A stretch of 64,000 nucleotides of DNA from Nocardiopsis sinuspersici (GCA_008638415.1 VWVT01000010.1:248001-312000); one strand, 5' to 3'; shown: positions 7,065 through 15,933, counted from the first letter of the stretch. A program made the numbers and translations. The notes: generated by a model not told the origin, from the sequence alone.

Positions 7065-8747
7065 ATGCCCGTCAACCCCCCCGTATTCCCCGGGCCGGCC
7101 CCGGCCGCGCCACCACCCACCCGCGGAACCCGCAGGCCCCTCTCCCGCCTGCGCCGGTTCCTGTACGCCGCCATGACCGTCCTGCTCTGCACGGGCGGCC
7201 TCTCCGCGGTCGCCACCACCTCCGCGCAGGCCGCCGACATCGACACCGGCGCCTACTACGTCCTGCGCAACCAGCACAGCGGCCTGGTCGCCGACGTCGA
7301 GAGCGCCTCCACCGAGGACGGCGCCGAGATCATCCAGTGGAACCGCACCGACCGGCCCTGGCAGCAGTTCCGCTTCGTCTCCGCCGGCGACGGCTACTAC
7401 CGCATCGTCAACCGCAACAGCGGCAAGGCCATCGACGTCTGGGAGCACTCCACCGCCAACGGCGCCGAGATCCGCCAGTTCACCGACCTCGGCGGCGCCA
7501 ACCAGCAGTGGCGCCCGGTCGACACGGGCGGCGGCGTCCAGCTGGTCAACCGCCTCAGCGGCAAGGCCCTGGAGGTCTGGGAGTGGAGCACCACCGCCGG
7601 TGACCGCCTGTCCCAGTACGACTCCCTCGGCGGTGCCAACCAGGTCTGGGACCTGGTCCGCGTGGACGGCGACGGCGGCGGTGACCCCTCCGGCGACTGC
7701 GGCAGCGGCTCCTACCACGCCGAGGCCGTGCTCAACGGCTCCACCTGGACCGCCCGCAACGGCGGGAGCACCGTCTACACCGGCGGCGACATGCTCTCCG
7801 CCATGCGCGCGGCCGTCGACAGCCTCAGCTCCGGCCGCACCTCGCAGGAGCGCGTGGTGGTGCGCGGCTCCGGCTCCATGCCGGGCAACGCCTCGCTCGA
7901 CCTGCCCAGCCACACCTCCCTGGAGGTCTGCGGCACGATCGACGTGACCGGCTCGGTGGGCGCCGACAACGCGGCCGTGCGCATCAGACACGCCCAGGAC
8001 GTCTCCGTCCCCCACCTGTCGGTCACCGGCTCCCCGTACTTCGGCGTCTACGTGCGGACCTCGCGGAACGTCCACTTCGGGCAGGTCGACCTGCGGCTGT
8101 CCAGCGGCCTGGGCATGCGCATCGACAGCCGCGACAACGACGCGGTCCGCGAGGCGCGCGACATCAGCATCGACGACGTCTACGTCTCGGGCACGAACAA
8201 CCACGGTGTGGAGACCTACGGGGTGGACGGGCTGACCATCGGCACCGTGACCGCGCGCGACACCGGCTACTCCGGCCTGCTGCTCAACGACACCGTCAAC
8301 GCCACGGTCGGCCTGGTCGACGCCGAGGGCGCCGGAACCGGCACGGGCTACGCGGCCTTCCGCATGGCCAACCGCAACGGACTGCTCAACGGCGGCTACC
8401 CGACCAACATCCGGGTCGGCGAGGTCCGCGCCCGTGGCGGCGGCCGGGGGATCTTCTGCGTCTCCGAGAGCGGCGGCGCGGTGATCGAGCGCGTCGACAT
8501 CGCCGACACCGGCAGCAACGCCGTGCTGGTCGAGAACTGCCACAACGTCACCATCGCCGAGGAGGGCGGAACGATCGCGGGTCCCGGCGACATCCGGATC
8601 GCGGCCCGCTCCGAGTTCGCCAACACCTCCGACATCACGTTCCAGAACCTGAGGCTGGTGGACACCGCGCTCAACGAGAGCCCGTGCGCGGTCAACACCG
8701 TGGTCCGCGACATCACGTGGAGCAACAGCAGCGACAACACCTGCTGA
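7065..8747 (+). CDS. Secreted ricin B lectin-like / parallel beta-helix protein
   Basis: 560 aa with a long signal peptide (arginines at 32-35, hydrophobic core, probable cleavage after SAQA near residue 56). Residues about 60-205 form one ricin-type beta-trefoil with three QxW-like repeats (WQQF, NQQW, NQVW) and repeated GxxxDVxxxSxxxGAxI units, as in CBM13-type lectins. After a Gly/Asp linker, residues about 220-560 form a right-handed parallel beta-helix (many Nxx/Dxx turns, VRIRHAQDVSVPHLSVTG-like rungs). Such folds occur in pectate lyases and related polysaccharide-acting enzymes, but no catalytic triad is identifiable. Probably a secreted carbohydrate-binding or -cleaving protein. GAGGAG lies 8-9 bases before ATG 7065. 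Confidence 0.85.
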   Translation: MPVNPPVFPGPAPAAPPPTRGTRRPLSRLRRFLYAAMTVLLCTGGLSAVATTSAQAADIDTGAYYVLRNQHSGLVADVESASTEDGAEIIQWNRTDRPWQQFRFVSAGDGYYRIVNRNSGKAIDVWEHSTANGAEIRQFTDLGGANQQWRPVDTGGGVQLVNRLSGKALEVWEWSTTAGDRLSQYDSLGGANQVWDLVRVDGDGGGDPSGDCGSGSYHAEAVLNGSTWTARNGGSTVYTGGDMLSAMRAAVDSLSSGRTSQERVVVRGSGSMPGNASLDLPSHTSLEVCGTIDVTGSVGADNAAVRIRHAQDVSVPHLSVTGSPYFGVYVRTSRNVHFGQVDLRLSSGLGMRIDSRDNDAVREARDISIDDVYVSGTNNHGVETYGVDGLTIGTVTARDTGYSGLLLNDTVNATVGLVDAEGAGTGTGYAAFRMANRNGLLNGGYPTNIRVGEVRARGGGRGIFCVSESGGAVIERVDIADTGSNAVLVENCHNVTIAEEGGTIAGPGDIRIAARSEFANTSDITFQNLRLVDTALNESPCAVNTVVRDITWSNSSDNTC

Positions 8748-8758
8748 TCCGCCGAGAC

Positions 8759-8794
8759 GGCGCCGGGTCCGGCGACGCAGCCGGGCCCGGCGCC
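8759..8794 (+). terminator. Rho-independent-like hairpin after ricin/beta-helix gene
   Basis: A 15-bp stem (8759-8773 with 8780-8794, one G-U pair) closes a 6-base loop, 12 bases after the stop codon. No U-tract, as usual in actinomycetes. The rest of the gap to 9084 has no gene I can support. Confidence 0.75.
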
Positions 8795-9084
8795 GCGCGC
8801 CGTCGTGCCACGCGGCGCGGGAGACCCCCGTGGTAACCCGTAGTAATATTCCAACAGCTCCGGGCGACAGAGCCGCGGGGCGAGCTCCTTTCCCGGTCAG
8901 GGCGGCACCAGGCGAGGACCAATGGCCGGGCCCCGGGGAAAATTCCCGGACAAGACTCGCCCACGTTCGGTTAGCGACTGGTGCCGGGAGTTAGTCCTCC
9001 CAGGTCGTGACGGGTAGGGAGTGTGCGGACAGCGTTGGGGGCGCTCCGGCGCCCCTCTCGACCACGCAACCTTTGGGGGACATC

Positions 9085-9885
9085 GTGGCACGCGATCGCA
9101 CACCCGCAGACCTGATCGGGCACAACGTCCTCGATCAGGAGGGTCACAACGTCGGCAAGATCAACCAGGTCTACCTGGACGACAACACGGACCAGCCGAG
9201 CTGGGTGTCGGTGCACACCGGCCTGTTCGGCAGGCACGAGACCCTCGTTCCGCTGCAGGGCTCCCAGCCCGCGGAGGAGGACATCCGGGTGCCCTACGAC
9301 AAGTCCACCGTCAAGGACGCACCGCACATCGACGCGGACCGGCACATCTCCCCCGAGGAGGAGGAGACCGTCCGCGAGTACTACGCCCAGCACGGCGGCC
9401 CCCCGGTGCAGTCCCAGATCGCGGCACAGGAGGGACGCCACGTCGCCGGGGAGGGCCCCGGACCGCAGACGGCCGCTCCCTCGGGTGCGCCCGCGGGCGA
9501 GACCGACGACGTGTCGGTGACGCGCTCGGAGGAGCGCGTGGACATCGGCGTGGAGCGGCGCGAGTCCGGACGGGCCCGGCTGCACAAGTACGTGGAGAGC
9601 GAGCAGTTCGACGAGACGGTGCCGCTGCACCACGAGGAGCTGCAGGTCGACCGGCGCCCGATCGACGACCCCTCCGCGGTGCCGAGGGACGAGCAGATGG
9701 GCGAGAGCGAGGAGAGCTTCACGCTCTACGAGGAGCGGCCGGTCGTCTCCAAGGAGCAGGTCCCCGTCGAGGAGGTCCACGTCCGCAAGCGCGGCGTCAC
9801 CCATGACGAGCACGTCAGGGGCGAGCGCCGCCGTGAGCGGATCGAGCTGGAGGACGAAGAGGGAGAGCCGCCCACGACCGGTTGA
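9085..9885 (+). CDS. PRC-barrel and DUF2382 (YsnF/AvaK-type) stress protein
   Basis: 266 aa from GTG 9085, preceded by GGGGGA at 9075-9080. Residues 5-85 form a PRC-barrel (DLIGHNVLDQEGHNVGKI, WVSVHTGLFGRHETLVPL, VPYDKSTVKDAP). A Pro/Gly-rich linker leads to a DUF2382 domain at about 150-260 (VTRSEERVDIG, RARLHKYVESEQFDETVPLH, EEVHVRKRGVT). The family is soluble and linked to general stress responses in actinobacteria and bacilli; molecular role unknown. The frame is open further upstream to 9007, but that part does not look coding. Confidence 0.9.
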   Translation: MARDRTPADLIGHNVLDQEGHNVGKINQVYLDDNTDQPSWVSVHTGLFGRHETLVPLQGSQPAEEDIRVPYDKSTVKDAPHIDADRHISPEEEETVREYYAQHGGPPVQSQIAAQEGRHVAGEGPGPQTAAPSGAPAGETDDVSVTRSEERVDIGVERRESGRARLHKYVESEQFDETVPLHHEELQVDRRPIDDPSAVPRDEQMGESEESFTLYEERPVVSKEQVPVEEVHVRKRGVTHDEHVRGERRRERIELEDEEGEPPTTG

Positions 9886-9893
9886 CGGTCCGC

Positions 9894-9923
9894 CTGTCAG
9901 GCCGCCTCCGCGCGGCCTGACAG
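9894..9923 (+). terminator. Terminator hairpin after PRC-barrel gene
   Basis: CTGTCAGGCCGC (9894-9905) and GCGGCCTGACAG (9912-9923) pair perfectly around CTCCGC, 8 bases after the stop. The 3' arm is also part of a competing hairpin with 9925-9942. Confidence 0.8.
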
Positions 9924-9942
9924 GGGCCGCGCGGAGGCGGCC

Positions 9943-10481
9943 GGCGAGCGGGACGCCCGTGGAGACCGTCCCAGGCGGTCAGGAGGACCTGTTCCGTTCC
10001 GACAGGAGGCGGCGGAGGCAGCACACGCCCCCTCGGGGCGTGGCCGCATCCCCTGGCGGCGGAACAGGGGCACACCCGTGAGGACCATCGCCCCGGCCAC
10101 CTCGGAAGACGTCGTCGAACACCTCCGCGCCACCCACTCGGCGGACGGCTCCTTCCGCGAGGGAACGCGCGGGTCGAGAGGCTCGGCGGACGGCCGGGGA
10201 GGAGCCGGGCGAGCCCCGGTACCGGGTCCGCCCGAACGGCGGGGACGTGCCGTCGGTGGTCCTTCCCGACCCGTCCGGGCGGGGGTCGCACCGCATGGTG
10301 GCCTGGCCGCCGTGGAAACGCCTTTCCCGTGCACGCCTCCTGGATGCCTGCGCGGCCGGTCCGCCCGTCGAACAGGTGCCGGGCCGTGCCTGACTCCGCG
10401 GGTCGGCGGGTGTCCCTCCAAGGGGCGGGCACCCGGGGCGCTTAGGCTCGCACTGTCGGTCACCGGCACGGAGGGGGAAGT
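9943..10481 (+). other. Region with a possible decayed gene
   Basis: No intact gene is convincing. A GTG-started frame at 10078 looks coding for about 30 codons (MRTIAPATSEDVVEHLRATH). The next frame then looks coding to a TGA at 10391-10393 (YRVRPNGGDVPSVVLPD, HRMVAWPPWKRLSRARLLDA). A one-base shift between 10165 and 10205 would join them into a ~105-aa protein of unknown family. The final 90 bp before 10482 holds the ribosome site of the amine oxidase gene. Confidence 0.3.
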
Positions 10482-11879
10482 ATGACTGACCCGGGGGACC
10501 TCAGCGAGGAGAGCAGCGCCGAAGGCGAGGGGCCGAGCGGCGGCGGGGGCGAAGAGCACGCGGCCCGGCCGCGCGGACGCGAGGCCGAACCCGGGCGCGG
10601 ACACACCATCGTGGTGGGCGCGGGCATGGCCGGTCTGGCCGCCGCCGACCGGCTCGCCGACGAGGGGGAGCGCGTCACCGTCGTGGAGGGCCGCGACCGC
10701 CTGGGCGGGCGCATCCACTCGATCCGCGAGTGGGAGGGCTCGGCCACCGTGGACGCGGGCGCCTCCTGGATGCGCGGCGAGGAGAACAACCCCCTCGCAC
10801 GGCTGGTCCGTGAGGCCGACATCCGCACGGCCGTGTTCAACCGCTCCACCGAGACCGCCTACGACCCCAAGGGGCGGCGGCTGCTCTTCGACCGCCACCG
10901 CCGCAACATGGAGGACGTCCACCTCCTCAACGAGCACATGTACTGGGACAAGGTCGGCGCCGGCCCGCAGGAGTCGCTGGAGGAGGGCATCAAGCAGGCC
11001 CTCTACGACGCCAACCTGGTACGTGCCCGGGCCCGCGACGCCAACGAGATCGCGCACCGCATGGTCGAGGCCGACCACGGAGCCGACGCCGAGGAGATCG
11101 CCTTCTCCACGGTGGCGGCCCTGCACGAGTTCAGCGGCGACGACGTCGTCTTCCCCGAGGGCATGAGCCAGCTCACCGACCACCTGGCGCGGGGGCTGGA
11201 CGTGCGCCTGGAGCACGTGGCGCTGGAGGTCTCCCACGACGACGGCGGCGTCAGGGTACGCGTGGACACCCCCCGCGGAGAGGACGTGGTGACCGGCGAC
11301 CGGGTCCTGGTGACCCTGCCGCTGGGCGTGCTCAAGGCCGGGCAGGTCGACTTCGACCCGCCGCTGTCCGACGACAAGGTCCAGGCGGTACAGCGCCTGG
11401 GCAACGGACGCCTGGAGAAGCTGTTCCTGCGTTTCGACGAGGTGTTCTGGGGCGACGCCGAGGTCCTCGTGCACCTGGGCACCGAAGAGGGAACGTGGTT
11501 CCACTGGTACTCGGGGCAGAGGGTCCTGGGCGCGCCGATCCTGGTCAGCCGCAACGGCGGCAACGCGGCCCGGTTCCTGGCGGACATGGACGACGCCGAC
11601 GTGGTCGAGCACGCGATGGCCTCGCTGCGCGGCATGTTCCGCAAGGCACCCGACCCGGTCGGCCACCTCGTCACGCACTGGACGGACGATCCGTTCTCCC
11701 GGGGGGCCTTCTCCTTCACGGCCGTGGGATCGAGCGACGACGACCGGGTGGCGCTGGGCGCACCGATCGGGGAGAAGGTCTTCTTCGGGGGAGAGGCCAC
11801 CGAGATCGAGCACACGGCCACCGTGCACGGCGCCCTGCTGTCGGGGCGCAGGGCGGCCGACGACATCCTGGGACTCTGA
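10482..11879 (+). CDS. FAD-dependent flavin monoamine oxidase
   Basis: 465 aa. After a charged, disordered N-terminal tail, a Rossmann dinucleotide motif (VVGAGMAGLAAADRLADEG, about residues 44-62) and the amine-oxidase signature VEGRDRLGGRIHS are clear. A C-terminal FAD-contact motif is present near the end (EKVFFGGEATEIEH, then GALLSGRRAADDIL), as in MAO/polyamine oxidases, which use FAD to oxidise amines and give H2O2. Substrate not predictable. ATG 10482 follows a GGAGGGGGAAG ribosome site. The next gene is on the opposite strand and ends 43 bases away. Confidence 0.92.
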   Translation: MTDPGDLSEESSAEGEGPSGGGGEEHAARPRGREAEPGRGHTIVVGAGMAGLAAADRLADEGERVTVVEGRDRLGGRIHSIREWEGSATVDAGASWMRGEENNPLARLVREADIRTAVFNRSTETAYDPKGRRLLFDRHRRNMEDVHLLNEHMYWDKVGAGPQESLEEGIKQALYDANLVRARARDANEIAHRMVEADHGADAEEIAFSTVAALHEFSGDDVVFPEGMSQLTDHLARGLDVRLEHVALEVSHDDGGVRVRVDTPRGEDVVTGDRVLVTLPLGVLKAGQVDFDPPLSDDKVQAVQRLGNGRLEKLFLRFDEVFWGDAEVLVHLGTEEGTWFHWYSGQRVLGAPILVSRNGGNAARFLADMDDADVVEHAMASLRGMFRKAPDPVGHLVTHWTDDPFSRGAFSFTAVGSSDDDRVALGAPIGEKVFFGGEATEIEHTATVHGALLSGRRAADDILGL

Positions 11880-11922
11880 CCCCGGACGCGGCCCGCCGCA
11901 GGGGCCGGACCCGTGCCGGGGA

Positions 11923-12714
11923 TCAGCTCCTCGACCGGCGCTCCACCGCCGCCACGCCCGCACGGCAGGCGCGCTCCACCTCCCGGTGGTTGCGCAGCCG
12001 CTCCATCAGGCGGTACGGGCGCGGATCCGGTTCGGGGCCGCCGTCGGCGCCGGTGACGCGCAGGGTCTGCCCCGAGAGCGTGCCGGTGCGCGTCCAGCGC
12101 TCCCAGCGCTCGAAGTCGGGGCTGGCCTGGTGGCCCATCACCAGCACCGTGTCGCCCCGCCCGTCCAGGCCGCCGCCGTCACGCGGCCACAGTTCCACGT
12201 CCTGGCCCGGACCTGCGGACCAGTCCTCGGCGGTGACCACGTCCACCCGCACGTCCGAGTCCCGCTCGCGCACCAGGACGGCGTCCTCCGCGCGCTTGCG
12301 GGCGGGAAGCTCGCGGACGCCGTCGACCTTGGTCAGCCGCACGAGGGCGCGCGCCATCCACCACCAGTTCTCCCTGCGGGCCATCAGACTGCCCACACGC
12401 AACCGGCTCGGCGGATGCTTGAGCACCTCCTGCTCCACCAGGTCGCCGCCGAACTCCGTGCCCCGCGGGTCCAGGCTCACGCTGATCGTGCCGGTGGCGA
12501 CCAGGCTCGACCCGTCCGGGCCGGTCGGGGCGCTCACGCAGAAGGCGGCGCGGTCGGGCAGCGAGTCGATCTCGGGAAGGTGGGCCAACGGCAGGGCGAC
12601 GCAGGGCTGGTCCACGAACAGGGGCACGACCGGGACGGCCGCGGGCCCGTCGGCGGCCAACCAGCACAGCTCACCCGCGGAGGAACCACGCCACGCTGTG
12701 GCCAAATCGTTCAC
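11923..12714 (-). CDS. Hypothetical protein, possibly FMN-binding split-barrel type
   Basis: 263 aa from GTG 12714, which has AAAGGA about 8 bases upstream; the frame is open further upstream to 12798 but those codons (MMLWCC...) do not look native. The first half has the alternating hydrophobic strands and a WLAADGPAAVPVVPLFVD segment reminiscent of pyridoxamine-phosphate-oxidase-like split barrels, and WWWMARALVRL near residue 115. No cofactor motif is certain. It is divergent from cstA across a 140-bp promoter region. Confidence 0.7.
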   Translation of the reverse strand: MNDLATAWRGSSAGELCWLAADGPAAVPVVPLFVDQPCVALPLAHLPEIDSLPDRAAFCVSAPTGPDGSSLVATGTISVSLDPRGTEFGGDLVEQEVLKHPPSRLRVGSLMARRENWWWMARALVRLTKVDGVRELPARKRAEDAVLVRERDSDVRVDVVTAEDWSAGPGQDVELWPRDGGGLDGRGDTVLVMGHQASPDFERWERWTRTGTLSGQTLRVTGADGGPEPDPRPYRLMERLRNHREVERACRAGVAAVERRSRS

Positions 12715-12854
12715 ATGTGTCCTTTTCTGTGATGTGCACCTCATGTTAATTTCTCGGGACTGTACTCGAACCGCCGACACACAGCACCACAGCATCACAG
12801 CGCCCGAGCAGCCGCTGTCATCCCCCGTAAGGTGCGCACAGTGAAGGAATCCCC

Positions 12855-14648
12855 ATGCCTGCCGTAGCCGTCCTCCTCGGAGCCCTGGCGCTGTTCGCGC
12901 TCGGCTACCGCTTCTACTCGGCTTACCTGGCCAAAAGCGTCTACGCGTTGGACCCGGCCTTCGTGACGCCCGCGCACTCCTACAAGGACGGCGTGGACTA
13001 CGTCCCGACCAACAAGCACATCGTCTTCGCGCACCACTTCATCTCGGTGGCCGGGGCCGCGCCGATCGTCGGTCCGGCCATCGCGGTCTTCTGGGGGTGG
13101 GGGCCGGCTCTGCTGTGGGTCGTGCTGGGAACGATCTTCGCCTCCGGCGCCCACGACTTCGGTTCGATCGTGGTCTCGGTCCGGCACAAGGGCAAGAGCA
13201 TCGGCGCGCTGGCCAGCGACGTGATCAGCGCCCGGGCGAGGATCCTGTTCCTGCTGATCATCTTCTTCCTGGTGACGATGGTCAACGCGGTGTTCGCGGT
13301 CATCATCGCGGGCCTGTTCATCGACAACCCCGAGGCCGTGCTGCCCACCCTGGTCACGATCCCGCTGGCGATCGGCGTGGGCCAGCTCATCTACCGCCGC
13401 CGCACGGCCGCCCTGCTGCCCTCGCTGGCCTCCCTGGTGATCGTGTACGCCTGCATCCCGCTGGGGCAGGCACTGCCCATCACCGTCGACCCGGTCGCCG
13501 GGGCACTGGGCGTGGAACCCGCTCTGGTGTGGCTGGTGCTGATCTTCACCTACACCTTCTTCACCTCGCGCCTGCCCGTGTGGATGCTGCTGCAGCCGCG
13601 TGACTACATCAACCAGCAGCAGATGGTGCTGGGCCTGATCATCATCATGGTCGGCATCGTCGTGGGCATGGACACCATCCAGGCCCCGGCCTTCCGCGGC
13701 GACATGCCCGAGGGCTCGCCCCCGATCTTCCCGCTGCTGTTCATCACCATCGCCTGCGGCGCCGTGTCCGGCTTCCACAGCCTGGTGGCGTCGGGGACCA
13801 CCTCCAAGCAGCTGGACAAGGAGACCGACGCCCGGTACGTGGGCTATCTGAGCTCCCTGGGCGAGGGAACGCTCGCGGTCTGCTCCATCCTGGCCTGCAC
13901 CGCGGGCGTCATGGTCTTCTCCGCCAACGAGGGAGGCGCCTGGACCGACCTGTACACCGACTGGGCCGCCGCCGGGGCCAGCCCCGCGGGCATGTTCGTC
14001 CAGGGTGTGGCCGGGTTCGCGGCCAACATCGGCATCCCCGAGAGCATCGGCGTGGTCTTCGCCACCGTCGTCGTGGTCAGCTTCGCCGCCACCAGCCTGG
14101 ACACCGCGGTGCGCCTACAGCGCTACACGGTCCAGGAGATCAGCACCATCGCGGCGGACCGGGCGGCCGAGGGCGGCCCCGTGCACCGTGCGTGCCTCTT
14201 CCTGTCCCGCAACATCACCGTCGCCACCCTGATCGCGGTGGGCGTGCCCCTGGTGCTGGCGCTGGTGCCCGGCAACTTCGCCGCCGGGACGCTGTGGCAG
14301 CTCTTCGGCACCACCAACCAGCTCACCGCCGGCCTGGCGCTCGCGGTGATCGCGGTCTGGGTGACCAAGCGCGGCCGCAACCCGATCGCGGTCCTGGTCC
14401 CGCTGGTCTTCCTCGTCGTCATGACCTCCTGGGCGCTCGTCACCCAGCTGATGGGCTTCCTGCGGTCGGGCGACGCCATGCAGACCTTCGTGCTGGCGCC
14501 GCTGGACGTGGTCATCTTCGTTCTGGCCGTCTGGATGACGGTGGAGGCCGTACTGGCCCTGCGCAAGGCCTTCGCGGCCCGACGGGCGGCACCCGGCGAG
14601 CCGAAGGCCCCCGCCGAGGCGGCCGCCGAGGGAACCGAGGACAAGTAG
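12855..14648 (+). CDS. cstA: Carbon starvation protein CstA family transporter
   Basis: 597 aa integral membrane protein with well over a dozen hydrophobic segments. CstA hallmarks are visible: a YRFYSAYLA start, TPTHSYKDG-like TPAHSYKDGVDYVPTNKHIVFAHHF, AGAAPIVGPAIAVFWGWGPALLW, and GTTSKQLDKETDARYVGYL. CstA/BtsT proteins import peptides or pyruvate, mostly when preferred carbon runs out. ATG 12855 follows GAAGGA. The gene is followed at 13 bases by a small gene ending in Cys-Cys, and that overlaps an ArsA-like ATPase gene, so these three form an operon. The C-terminal tail is rich in Ala, Glu and Pro. Confidence 0.95.
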   Translation: MPAVAVLLGALALFALGYRFYSAYLAKSVYALDPAFVTPAHSYKDGVDYVPTNKHIVFAHHFISVAGAAPIVGPAIAVFWGWGPALLWVVLGTIFASGAHDFGSIVVSVRHKGKSIGALASDVISARARILFLLIIFFLVTMVNAVFAVIIAGLFIDNPEAVLPTLVTIPLAIGVGQLIYRRRTAALLPSLASLVIVYACIPLGQALPITVDPVAGALGVEPALVWLVLIFTYTFFTSRLPVWMLLQPRDYINQQQMVLGLIIIMVGIVVGMDTIQAPAFRGDMPEGSPPIFPLLFITIACGAVSGFHSLVASGTTSKQLDKETDARYVGYLSSLGEGTLAVCSILACTAGVMVFSANEGGAWTDLYTDWAAAGASPAGMFVQGVAGFAANIGIPESIGVVFATVVVVSFAATSLDTAVRLQRYTVQEISTIAADRAAEGGPVHRACLFLSRNITVATLIAVGVPLVLALVPGNFAAGTLWQLFGTTNQLTAGLALAVIAVWVTKRGRNPIAVLVPLVFLVVMTSWALVTQLMGFLRSGDAMQTFVLAPLDVVIFVLAVWMTVEAVLALRKAFAARRAAPGEPKAPAEAAAEGTEDK

Positions 14649-14661
14649 CCCGTGACCCCTG

Positions 14662-14973
14662 ATGCGTGAACACCGAGAGGCCGCCGGGCCCGCATCCCTG
14701 AAGCGGGCCTGGCGGCGTACCGTCACCGCCTGGCGCCGCGTCGAGGACTTCCACCAGGCGGTCTTCGACGCGCGCTGGGGGCACGCGCGCAAACGCGAGG
14801 CCCGCACCCAGCAGGACACCCTGCGGGCCCTGCTCATGCTGGAGACCCTGGGGGTGGACAACCCCGTCGCCTACGAGACCCTCGACCTCATCCCGTACAT
14901 GGTCGCCGACCTGCACGAGTGGCACCAGCGGATGGGCCGTGAGGACTTCGGAGCACCCGGAGGCTGCTGTTGA
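14662..14973 (+). CDS. Small CstA-associated protein ending in Cys-Cys (cory-CC-star-like)
   Basis: 103 aa, mostly helical, with FHQAVFDARWGHARKREART, then LLMLETLGVDNPVAYETLDLIPY and a C-terminus ending GGCC. It resembles the small actinobacterial 'cory-CC-star' proteins, which end in CC-stop. E. coli CstA and BtsT also have small partners (YbdD, YjiX) that, from memory, end in CC, so a terminal Cys pair next to this transporter is a recurring theme although the sequences are not clearly homologous. Its TGA overlaps the TTG start of the ATPase gene, which implies translational coupling. Role unknown; metal or thiol chemistry is possible. Confidence 0.75.
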   Translation: MREHREAAGPASLKRAWRRTVTAWRRVEDFHQAVFDARWGHARKREARTQQDTLRALLMLETLGVDNPVAYETLDLIPYMVADLHEWHQRMGREDFGAPGGCC

Positions 14974-15896
14974 CCGAGCCGGCCACCGGCCCCGCCGCCG
15001 CGCCGATCACCTTCGTCGGAGGCAAGGGCGGCGTCGGCAAGACCACCCTGGCCGCCGCGCACGCGCTGGCCCTGGCCGACGCCGGACACCGCGTCCTGGT
15101 GGTCTCCACCGACCCCGCCCACTCGCTGGGCGACGCCCTGGAGGCCCCGCTCAAGGACGAGCCCGTCCAGGTCGCCCCGAACCTCTGGGCCGCCGAGCCC
15201 GACGCCGACGCCGCCGTGCGCCGGCGTATCGCCCAGGTCGCCGAGGACGCGCGCAAGGCCGTTCCCCGGGAGGTCCTGCCCGCCGTGCGCCGCCACCTGG
15301 AGCAGGCGGGGGCCAGTCCCGGCATGGCCGAGTCCGCGCTGGCCGACCTGCTCGTGGACCGCATGGAGGAGGTGGGACGGCGGTGGGACGCCCTGGTCGT
15401 GGACAGCGCTCCCACCGGGCACCTGCTGCGCCTGCTGAACCTGCCCACGCTCCTGACCCCGTGGATCGTGGGCCTGACCCGCCAGCGCGAGCGGGCCCGC
15501 CGCGCCGAGGCCTTCGCCGACGTCGTCGGCGACTCGGCGGAGGAGGACGATCCCCTCACCGAGCGCCTGCACGCCCGCCGCCACCGCCTGGAGCGCGCCG
15601 CCGAGCGCCTGCGCCGGGACGCCGTGGTGCGTCTGGTGACCCTGCCCCGCCGCATGGTGCTCGCCGAGACCGCCCGGGCCGTCGAGCAGCTCACCGGAGC
15701 CGGGTTCCGGCTCGCCCCCGTGGTCGTCAACCAGATCCCGCCGGAGGCCGCGGCCGGGCCCGACACGGCCGAGGCCCTGGCCGCCACCCGTGAGCGCTTC
15801 GCGGCTCTGGGAACGGTGGAGGTCCCGCTCCAGGACGCCGAGCCCACCGGTCCGGACCGCCTGCGCTCCCTGGCCGCCCTCCTCGTGCCCCGCTGA
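14970..15896 (+). CDS. ArsA/Get3-family ATPase
   Basis: 308 aa. The deviant Walker A GGKGGVGKTT (about residues 17-26) with the intradimer lysine, STDPAHSLGDAL switch I and DSAPTGHLLRLL switch II are diagnostic of ArsA/Get3 ATPases. It has one ATPase domain only, so it should work as a dimer like Get3. No cysteine triad for arsenite is seen and no arsB or arsR is nearby, so arsenic resistance is unlikely. TTG start at 14970 overlaps the previous stop and has GGAGG 7 bases upstream. Being in the cstA operon, it may support insertion, assembly or turnover of the transporter or its Cys-Cys partner; that is inference. Confidence 0.9.
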   Translation: MTEPATGPAAAPITFVGGKGGVGKTTLAAAHALALADAGHRVLVVSTDPAHSLGDALEAPLKDEPVQVAPNLWAAEPDADAAVRRRIAQVAEDARKAVPREVLPAVRRHLEQAGASPGMAESALADLLVDRMEEVGRRWDALVVDSAPTGHLLRLLNLPTLLTPWIVGLTRQRERARRAEAFADVVGDSAEEDDPLTERLHARRHRLERAAERLRRDAVVRLVTLPRRMVLAETARAVEQLTGAGFRLAPVVVNQIPPEAAAGPDTAEALAATRERFAALGTVEVPLQDAEPTGPDRLRSLAALLVPR

Positions 15897-15906
15897 GGCG
15901 GCCCGC

Positions 15907-15933
15907 GGCCGGCGGACTCCCCGCGCGCCGGCC
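15907..15933 (+). terminator. Terminator of the cstA operon
   Basis: GGCCGGCG (15907-15914) pairs with CGCCGGCC (15926-15933) around an 11-base loop, shortly after the ATPase stop codon. The rest of the gap to 16156 has no gene I can support. Confidence 0.6.

Noticed and set aside
12715-12740. CRP/GlxR-like site TGTGA-N6-CCTCA between the divergent genes before cstA
   Set aside because: Only the left half matches the TGTGA-N6-TCACA consensus; too weak to claim.
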